Assembly (NCBI GenBank): GCA_027578815.1 | Contig: JANBTH010000463.1 | Location: 1-16,848, forward strand | Direction of reading: 5' to 3' | Source of the DNA: Coemansia sp. RSA 1804 | Taxonomy: Eukaryota; Kickxellomycota; Kickxellomycetes; Kickxellales; Kickxellaceae | Length of the DNA stretch: 16,848 nt | In this document: piece by piece, positions 7,854-13,779 of the stretch | How positions within the stretch are numbered: the stretch's first letter is position 1 | How the letters are laid out: each line of letters opens with the position of its first letter | The notes under the pieces: generated by a model | Seen by the model: the letters and a program-made list of their open reading frames with translations, nothing else | Databases searched by the model: none | Told to the model about the DNA's origin: nothing | Position numbers and translations under genes: made by a program

Positions 7854-10772
7854 ATGGTCGAAAAGATTAATGAGATGGATGTCGATTCGTCACAGAACTC
7901 GACATTTTCAAAGCGCCGACGCACGGGACTTGTCTCTTCAAACATCAACGATGACATTGGTGTCGCGCATGATGCTGAGCATCCAGCCGTTTCGGTTGTA
8001 AGCGACGTTACCGCCCTCAAGGATGTACCAAAGTGGCAGGAGGTAACCGAGGCCACTCTCGGCGGCATCGTTGCTGTTCGCGCTAGCCAGCCCATCAGCT
8101 TTGACACGGACTATGTGACGTGCTTTAATGCGACAGGGTTTATCATCGATGCTGAGCGTGGTATTATCCTGACTAACCGCCATGTGGTAGGTGCTGGTCC
8201 GTTTGTTGGCGAAGCCATTATGTACGACCACGAAGAGGTCGAGGTCAGGGGAATCTACCGCGACCCAATCCACGACTTTGGATTTCTGCAGTTTGACCCC
8301 AGCCGTGTCAAATACATGAAGATGGTTGAGATCCCCTTGGCACCAGAGCATGCCCGAGTAGGGATTGACGTGCGGATCATTGGAAATGATGCCGGCGAAA
8401 AGCTCTCGATTCTGGCTGGCTCTGTTTCGCGTATTGACAGAAATGCCCCCGACTATGGCACGTACACGTACAACGACTTCAACACGTTTTACATCCAATC
8501 GGCATCAAACCTCAGCGGCGGAAGTTCAGGTAGCCCTGTCATCGACATTCATGGACGCGCTGTTGCACTGCAGGCTGGTGGACGCACAAACGAGGCAACC
8601 AACTTCTTCTTGCCTCTCGACCGCGTGAAGCGCGCGTACGAGTTCATCAAAGAAGGGAAACCCGTCCCAAGAGGCACAGTCCAGGTGAAGTTTACTTACT
8701 CTCCGTTCGACGACGTCCGGCGTCTGGGGCTGCCCGAGGAAACAGAGGCGATGGTGCGGCGTATACGCCCTGGAGGCATTGGAATGCTTGTAGCGGTAAC
8801 TGTGCTTCCAGACGGTCCTGGGTCTGTTGCCGGGCTTGAAGAAGGCGATGTGCTTGTCAGCATTAACGGGGAGGTAGTTACACACTTTGTTACGCTTGAG
8901 GGGATGTTGGATGACAATGTGGGCAGCGAGCTGAAACTGGTTGTGAATCGCGGAGGCACAGACATCGAGGTCGATGTTCTTGTAGAGGATATGCACGAGG
9001 TAACGCCATCCCAAATGGTCACATATGGCGATACTGTTGTGAACAATCTCTCTTATCAGCTGGCAAACTCGTTTAACAGACCCGTCTGCGGTGTGTATGC
9101 CGCAAATGCTGGTACTCTTCTGGCGCCGGTCTTTGACCATGTGGGGATTCTTATTGAGAGTATCGACTCGAAGCTCGTCAACAACATAGAAGAATTTGTT
9201 GAGGTGATGAAGGCAATACCAGACCACTTGTATGTCAATGTCGTCTTTTACTACATCCACGATAAAAGCGCAAAGCACACCGTTTTGACACAGATTCTGC
9301 GGCAATGGAACAGTCTAAAGTTATACACCCGAAACGACACGACTGGTCTGTGGGACTGCAAAAAGATACCCGACTACCCCAAGCCACGCGAGATAGCGCC
9401 AACCGATGTGAGGTTTCCAACCATGGAAGGCGACGTTCCGCCGGGCGTGGCTGCCCTTGTAAGGTCCATAGTCCGCGTGCGCTGCTACATGCCAGTCACC
9501 ACGGAAGGCAACTACGACAGCGAGTGGTCGAGCTATGGTGTCGTTGTTGATACTGACAGAGGCCTTGTGATTGTCAGTCGTCGTACTGTGCAAGTGAGTC
9601 TTTGCGAGCTGTCTCTGATGGTTGCTGATTCGGTGTTTATCCCAGCCAAGCTGCTGTTCTTGCATCCGACCCACAACATTGCAATCATACAGTACGATCC
9701 AAAACACCTTGGCACCACCGAAATATACGCCGCACCGCTGTCGGAAAAGCCTCTCAAGCAGGGCGACGAGACGCGGATGGTTACGCAGTCTCGTTTTGGC
9801 GGACCCGTGTGCATAAAGACCGTTGTCAGTGGAGTCGCGCCTGTTGCAATTAGAGAGTCGGCGGAGCCAAGGTGGCGCTGCATCAACACCGAGGTCATTC
9901 ATCTGGAAAGCCAGAGCGTCAAGAGCCACGGGTTTGGGCTACTTTCGGATGAGAACGGTAGTGTGCAGGGCTTATACATGAGCTGCATGAAGGAGGAGAA
10001 CAAGGACATGAAGATTGCCATCAACATATGCGACATCATGCCTGCCGTTGCACCACTGCAAAAGGGCCTGAGCCCCACGCTGCGCTGTCTCAACATCGAG
10101 GTTGAAGCGCGTCCGTTTATCATAGCGCGCGTTGCTGGGCTCAGCGACAAGCGGCTGCAAGAGCTACAGCAGGGAATGTCTAGCACGGCCCTTGTGTTCA
10201 GGGTTAAAAAGGTGGAGAATCTGAGTACTGCATACAATGTGCTCAAGGAGCTTGACTACATCATCAGCATCAACGGCAAGCTAATGAGAGAGCTTTCTGA
10301 CCTCAACATTCAGTACACAGAACAGAGTCTGGAGATTGTGGTTCTGCGCAACAAACAGGAGCTGACCATGCACGTCGACACCATGGACTACGACAGAGGT
10401 GTTAACAAGATTGTGCTGTGGTCGGGTGCCACGTTCCAAGCTCCGCACAAGGCTGTACTTCAGCAAACGCGCACCGTTCCTTCCGGCGTGTACTGCACCA
10501 GTGTTGCTAACGGATCTCCTGCTAGCCAATATTCTCTAGAGGCTTGCAATTGGATTACCCACGTCAACGGCGAAAAGATATCCGATATTGATTCCTTTGA
10601 GCGCGCAGTGCGCGCATGCGCTGACGGCACCTATGTGCGGATAAAGACCGATGTTTTTGAGATTCGCAAAGTGTACAGCGTCAAGACGTGCTACCACTAC
10701 TGGCCAACACAAACGCTTGTGAGAGACGACTCTGAGCTAAGCGGCTGGCGCCATGCGGGGACAAAAGCCTAG
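7854..10772 (+). CDS. NMA111: Nma111-type nuclear HtrA serine protease
   Basis: Encodes 972 residues, close to the length of the yeast protein. Nma111 is a nuclear HtrA/Omi-family serine protease linked to apoptosis-like death and lipid homeostasis. The first trypsin-like domain (about 65-270) has an intact triad: His110 in LTNRHVVG, Asp141 in HDFGFL, and a serine in GGSSGSPV (Ser225 by analogy with GxSGG; Ser224 is adjacent). PDZ-like segments follow, including GPGSVAGLEEGDVLVSINGE (321-340). A second protease-like domain (about 535-735) has lost the triad: Arg577 replaces His and Asn608 replaces Asp. Further PDZ-like sequence contains DYIISINGKL (801-810), and ITHVNGEKISDIDSFE (901-916) lies near the end. 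KRRR (20-23) is a likely nuclear localisation signal. The start is ATG 7854 (A at -3) because upstream in-frame sequence has no ATG. The gene is intronless from there to its TAG stop. Confidence 0.95.
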   Translation: MVEKINEMDVDSSQNSTFSKRRRTGLVSSNINDDIGVAHDAEHPAVSVVSDVTALKDVPKWQEVTEATLGGIVAVRASQPISFDTDYVTCFNATGFIIDAERGIILTNRHVVGAGPFVGEAIMYDHEEVEVRGIYRDPIHDFGFLQFDPSRVKYMKMVEIPLAPEHARVGIDVRIIGNDAGEKLSILAGSVSRIDRNAPDYGTYTYNDFNTFYIQSASNLSGGSSGSPVIDIHGRAVALQAGGRTNEATNFFLPLDRVKRAYEFIKEGKPVPRGTVQVKFTYSPFDDVRRLGLPEETEAMVRRIRPGGIGMLVAVTVLPDGPGSVAGLEEGDVLVSINGEVVTHFVTLEGMLDDNVGSELKLVVNRGGTDIEVDVLVEDMHEVTPSQMVTYGDTVVNNLSYQLANSFNRPVCGVYAANAGTLLAPVFDHVGILIESIDSKLVNNIEEFVEVMKAIPDHLYVNVVFYYIHDKSAKHTVLTQILRQWNSLKLYTRNDTTGLWDCKKIPDYPKPREIAPTDVRFPTMEGDVPPGVAALVRSIVRVRCYMPVTTEGNYDSEWSSYGVVVDTDRGLVIVSRRTVQVSLCELSLMVADSVFIPAKLLFLHPTHNIAIIQYDPKHLGTTEIYAAPLSEKPLKQGDETRMVTQSRFGGPVCIKTVVSGVAPVAIRESAEPRWRCINTEVIHLESQSVKSHGFGLLSDENGSVQGLYMSCMKEENKDMKIAINICDIMPAVAPLQKGLSPTLRCLNIEVEARPFIIARVAGLSDKRLQELQQGMSSTALVFRVKKVENLSTAYNVLKELDYIISINGKLMRELSDLNIQYTEQSLEIVVLRNKQELTMHVDTMDYDRGVNKIVLWSGATFQAPHKAVLQQTRTVPSGVYCTSVANGSPASQYSLEACNWITHVNGEKISDIDSFERAVRACADGTYVRIKTDVFEIRKVYSVKTCYHYWPTQTLVRDDSELSGWRHAGTKA

Positions 10773-10915
10773 CTGCTAACCGGCCTGACTCTTGCCGTTA
10801 TTTCTATGTGCTGGATCTAGGTTCTGATTCAGCCTCTTTTTTATTCTTTGGGTTCAGCTTTTACAAGACAATGTAGGTACAGTTTTATTATACGTGTATG
10901 GCATTAAAACCTCTA
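10773..10915. terminator. Shared convergent 3' region with two opposed poly(A) signals
   Basis: This 143-base gap separates the stops of the convergent protease and methyltransferase genes. On the + strand ATTAAA at 10903-10908 could end the protease mRNA. On the - strand AATAAA (read from 10889 to 10884) lies about 27 bases beyond the methyltransferase stop, with a second AATAAA at 10845-10840. If these signals are used, the two 3' ends lie within tens of bases of each other and probably overlap, giving complementary mRNA tails. Confidence 0.5.
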
Positions 10916-11806
10916 TCACTCGTTACTCAAAGATACTGTTGGGTCGTCGATAACAATATCATAGTTTCTATCAATCGATTTGGCATTAGCCGGCGCCAGC
11001 ACATTGTCACCAGTAGCGTCCAACGGTGCCTGAAACCTTGCCTGGACAAAAACACGCACTGAATCAATGCCTTTCTTTGCGTTAACAAGTTTCTTAAAAA
11101 CATACTTGTTCTCATGTTCAATTAGCCCGCCATGCCGCGCAAAGAGCTCGTGAAGCCGCTCGGTAGAAAAGTAATATGAGAGCGTACCGTCCTGGCGCAC
11201 ATACAGATTGTCGTCCAACTTGTGCCCCGCCTTAAAGCGCAGCTGCGCAAGATCGTACAGTCCGTAGTCGCGCAGCAGAACTCTGCCGCCTGGCTTGAGG
11301 ATTTCGACAATGTTTGATATAGCAGCAGCCTGCTTTTCCGGAGGAAGCGCGGAAAGCACGTAAATTGAAGAAACAATATCAACAGAGTGAGGAGGAATGG
11401 TGTCGACCAGCCGATCCTGCGTGATATCGCACACAAATGCCGTGCAGCGCTCTTCTGTATAATTTTCATTTGCCTTTACAAAGTTCACAGCACGGGGCGA
11501 GAAATCGCAGGCATATACCCGAATGTCCTTGTTGCGCTCAATAAGCGGCCATATAAAATTACCAACTCCGCAGCCTAGCTCAAGCAGCACCGGCTTACTC
11601 TCTGAAAAGACATGCCCGGGCCGAAGCTCCTCAAACTCACGGTCTGTCCAGTGTCTGTCTTTGAAGAAGTTTGTTTTGTTGCGGTTATAGAATTTGTCCC
11701 AGTTTTTCCCAGCCTCATTTCTGTACTTTTCCTGCCAGAACTCGGAAACGGAGCTTGTGTCCCTAGCCAGAGTCTCCTGCGAGTTGGCCACAAATGAGTT
11801 GTCCAT
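10916..11806 (-). CDS. METTL6/Trm141-like tRNA N3-methylcytidine methyltransferase
   Basis: Encodes 296 residues of the METTL2/METTL6/Trm140 family, S-adenosylmethionine enzymes that make 3-methylcytidine at position 32 of tRNA anticodon loops. Visible features in order: NWDKFYNRNKTNFFKDRHW (35-53), the family N-terminal motif; SAM motif I LELGCGVGN (75-83); the acidic second motif ACDFSPRA (99-106); LKPGGRVLLRDYGLYD (170-185) followed by AQLRFK; and NLYVRQDGTLSYYF (200-213). The wording is closest to METTL6, whose relatives (S. pombe Trm141) act on tRNA-Ser with help from seryl-tRNA synthetase, so tRNA-Ser is the inferred substrate. It lacks the actin-binding N-terminal extension of budding yeast Abp140. 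No targeting signal is evident, suggesting a cytoplasmic or nuclear location. It is intronless. The ATG gives a full N-terminus, and the gene is divergent from the eL20 gene. Confidence 0.9.
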   Translation of the reverse strand: MDNSFVANSQETLARDTSSVSEFWQEKYRNEAGKNWDKFYNRNKTNFFKDRHWTDREFEELRPGHVFSESKPVLLELGCGVGNFIWPLIERNKDIRVYACDFSPRAVNFVKANENYTEERCTAFVCDITQDRLVDTIPPHSVDIVSSIYVLSALPPEKQAAAISNIVEILKPGGRVLLRDYGLYDLAQLRFKAGHKLDDNLYVRQDGTLSYYFSTERLHELFARHGGLIEHENKYVFKKLVNAKKGIDSVRVFVQARFQAPLDATGDNVLAPANAKSIDRNYDIVIDDPTVSLSNE

Positions 11807-12143
11807 TGAAAAGTTCCAAAATGAGTATAAGGAGAATAGAGGAATTTATACGAATTGAGATTTAGTTGAAGAGGGAAGAAAAATAACAATAAAACAGTGA
11901 AAAAGTATTGTGAACCTGGTGCATAAAAATGTCTGCCTGGTTAGATAATTAGCCTGATCTAATCAACAGTGAGCTCTGTTTTTCTAATAAACAAATTAAC
12001 ATATGAAACAACAAGATTCTTGGCTGGCAGGCTTTTAGCTGTTGCGGAAAATGGTATTGCTTCAGCACAAGAAATCCATAGGCATTTGGATTACTCCCTT
12101 TTCAGCCGTACCACTACTAAAATAATATTTTTCTAGTTTCACA
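11807..12143. promoter_or_regulatory. Divergent promoter between methyltransferase and eL20 genes
   Basis: Only 337 bases separate the two start codons, so this AT-rich stretch must carry the promoters of both genes. A TATAAA reads on the minus strand from 11850 to 11845, about 40 bases before the methyltransferase ATG. On the + strand CATAAAAA near 11932 is about 210 bases before the eL20 ATG, and the last 40 bases are T-rich. No clear copy of the S. pombe ribosomal-protein HomolD or HomolE boxes was found here. Shared control of a tRNA-modification and a ribosomal-protein gene would be functionally sensible but is inference. Confidence 0.5.
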
Positions 12144-13333
12144 ATGGCAAGAGTAAGTTTCCCTGTTAACAGAACGATGGATGCGGCACTTTTGACGTGG
12201 GTAGAGTGATGGATACGCGTCGATCGCAGCCGAATGGGATCCATGAAAGCAGAACTGAGCATCTTGTGCGTTTCAGAATGACACGATGGATGCGGCAACA
12301 AAAGGATATTGTGGACCGCGCTACGTAGTCTATGACTAACTGGACTGGCAATTCACTTTCTGGAAGATGGAGGCACGGCAATTTCGCGAATTCGCAGGCA
12401 AATACTTTTGAATGTGAATTTCAAAATAAGCCGTGGTTCGAATTGCTGTTGGTTCTTTGTCTGTAATTGGCCAGTCAATGCACAAAACAGACAATATGTT
12501 TCAGAGTTGCAGTTTTTGCAGTCACCTCTTTGTAAGCCCGGAGCTTGCAGCGCTTACAAGACCGTAGGCAGAATTGAGCGCTACTCGCTCGTATTTATTC
12601 TACTCTACCCACGTCGGTTCTCGCAATTAGTTACTATGTGCCAGCCATTATTAGTCGCTATTACCAGCGGCATTTGTTACCGAGTCATGAATTTATTGGC
12701 TTATTTTTGCAATTGCTTTTAAGCAGTTCCATTGTGTTGAACTGGCATCTAATTTAAACGTTTGCGCTATGCTCTTTTTGTTGGCGGAATGTGTTGACCT
12801 TCTTTTTGTAGCTCCACGAGTACCAGGTTATCGGCCGTAGGCTGCCCACCGAGAACGAGCCAACCCCAAAGCTCTTCCGCATGCGTATCTTTGCGCCGAA
12901 CGAGGTTGTTGCCAAGTCTCGCTACTGGTACTTCCTGTCGAAGCTGCACAAGGCCAAGCGTGCCAGCGGTGAGATTGTGTCGGTCAACGAGATTTTCGAG
13001 GCCAAGCCTCTGAATGTCAAGAACTTTGGCATCTGGCTTCGCTACGACTCGCGCTCGGGTACGCACAACATGTACAAGGAGTACCGCGAAACCACCCGCG
13101 CCGCCGCCGTGTCGTCCTGCTACCAGGACATGGCAGCTCGCCACCGTGCTCGCTTCAGCTCTGTGCAGATCATCCGCGTTGCTGAGGTCAACACGGCCGA
13201 TGTCCGTCGCCCTTACATCCAGCAGCTCATCCAGCCCGGTCTCAAGTTCCCTCTGCCCCACCGCGTCACCCGCCCTGCCAAGAGATCCGATCGCACCCTT
13301 ATCATTGCCAAGCGCCCCTCGACCTTCTACTAA
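12144..13333 (+). CDS. RPL20: 60S ribosomal protein eL20 (L18a family), two coding exons
   Basis: Coding exons are 12144-12152 and 12812-13333. Exon 1 is nine bases (ATG GCA AGA), with A at -3, directly followed by a consensus donor GTAAGT. The acceptor ends at 12811 after a pyrimidine tract (CTTCTTTTTGTAG). Joining in phase 0 gives 176 residues beginning MARLHEYQVIGRRLP, matching the family N-terminus and usual length (172 in yeast, 176 in human). Diagnostic segments follow: FRMRIFAPNEVVAKSRYWYF, NFGIWLRYDSRSGTHNMYKE, YQDMAARHRARF, LKFPLPHRV and the C-terminal KRPSTFY. eL20 is a structural protein of the large ribosomal subunit. Exon 2 uses only AAG for lysine and mostly C-ending codons, as in highly expressed genes and unlike the cyclin and methyltransferase. 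Starting at the internal ATG 12881 would discard 26 conserved N-terminal residues. Confidence 0.93.
12174..12297 (+). repeat. 15-bp direct repeat inside the eL20 intron
   Basis: ACGATGGATGCGGCA is present at 12174-12188 and identically at 12283-12297, an offset of 109 bases. The first copy begins about 20 bases after the 5' splice site. A related GTGATGGATACG occurs at 12206-12217 between them. The sequence is of normal complexity, so the repeat is unlikely to be chance. Confidence 0.6.
12194..12615 (+). repeat. 14-bp perfect inverted repeat spanning the eL20 intron
   Basis: GACGTGGGTAGAGT (12194-12207) is the exact reverse complement of ACTCTACCCACGTC (12602-12615), with 394 bases between the arms. 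In RNA the helix would gain a fifteenth G-U pair (12208 with 12601). Folding would shorten the effective intron from 659 to about 237 nt. Long-range helices that bring splice sites together are known in yeast ribosomal-protein introns such as RPS17B, so a splicing role is plausible. Alternatively the arms are two opposed DNA-binding sites or the closing stem of a hosted RNA. Confidence 0.65.
12530..12590 (+). repeat. Tandem hairpins with a buried decoy splice donor
   Basis: TTGTAAGC (12530-12537) pairs perfectly with GCTTACAA (12552-12559), loop 14 bases. Seventeen bases later GAGCG (12576-12580) pairs with CGCTC (12586-12590), loop 5 bases. The first stem contains GTAAGC, a good 5' splice-site sequence, at 12532-12537. 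Both lie inside the region closed by the 14-bp inverted repeat of the eL20 intron. Confidence 0.45.
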
Positions 13334-13779
13334 GGGCTTTTTACAGCAGCTCTCTAGGCGTGTCTTGGAGTCTTTTGCCGGACTTGTCGGATTCTCTTGT
13401 TCCTTCCAATTCCTGCCGAGGCTTGCAAAATAAATCATTGAAATACTTTGTCTTCTCTTTCTACTCAAGGAACGAGTCATGAGCTAACATGTAATCCATA
13501 TGGATGTGATCAACAAGAAGAATTTCGATTACGGGTGCGCTTTATTTGCATTGCTGGATTATCAATTTTTTCTTTGCATGCTAGACAGAAAAAAAAAGAA
13601 AATAACAAGCGTTCATTCTTTTATCCTCTTTTTTTCCCCCTTGGCTAACGCTAAGTGTAGTTCTTATACAACTATATTCTTTGCGGTTTCTATTTTTTGT
13701 AAAGAATCACTTTGCACGGCACCTTATTTCCACAGCGGCAAAAGGTACTCGGAATTCGGAGCACACACTATAATCAAAC
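13334..13779 (+). promoter_or_regulatory. eL20 3' region and putative ADE5,7 promoter
   Basis: The eL20 poly(A) signal AATAAA lies at 13429-13434, about 95 bases past the stop. Downstream of it, GAGTCA at 13474-13479 is the reverse of TGACTC, the core recognised by Gcn4/Cpc1 and by Bas1, the activator of adenine genes in budding yeast. It is about 300 bases before the ADE5,7 start. A 12-bp palindrome ATCCATATGGAT follows at 13494-13505. Long T-rich tracts (13560-13650) lead up to the gene, and A at -3 gives its ATG a good context. Use of the TGACTC core here is inference from yeast. Confidence 0.45.

Larger units (their letters stand above)
12153..12811 (+). other. 659-nt intron of the eL20 gene
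   Basis: A GT-AG intron with donor GTAAGT (12153-12158) and acceptor TTTTTGTAG ending at 12811. TTGAC about 15 bases before the acceptor is the most likely branch site. A stronger-looking GACTAAC at 12334-12340 is too far from the acceptor unless structure or an intermediate exon is involved. The intron is long for a fungus and holds a 14-bp inverted repeat, a 15-bp direct repeat, a 10-bp palindrome GCGAATTCGC (12386-12395), a TTTTGAA/TTCAAAA hairpin (12406-12426) and two further hairpins. No tRNA or convincing snoRNA boxes were identified in it. Confidence 0.85.

Noticed and set aside
8526..9305. 259-codon open frame on the minus strand inside the protease gene
   Set aside because: Overlaps the clearly conserved HtrA/PDZ coding sequence on the + strand and resembles no protein family.
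12206..12258. Possible C/D snoRNA in the eL20 intron (GTGATGG to CTGA)
   Set aside because: The C box is imperfect, the 53-base spacing is short and there is no terminal stem at the boxes.
12434..12446. tRNA B-box-like GGTTCGAATTGC in the eL20 intron
   Set aside because: The flanking bases do not form a T-stem and no A box, acceptor stem or anticodon arm can be drawn.
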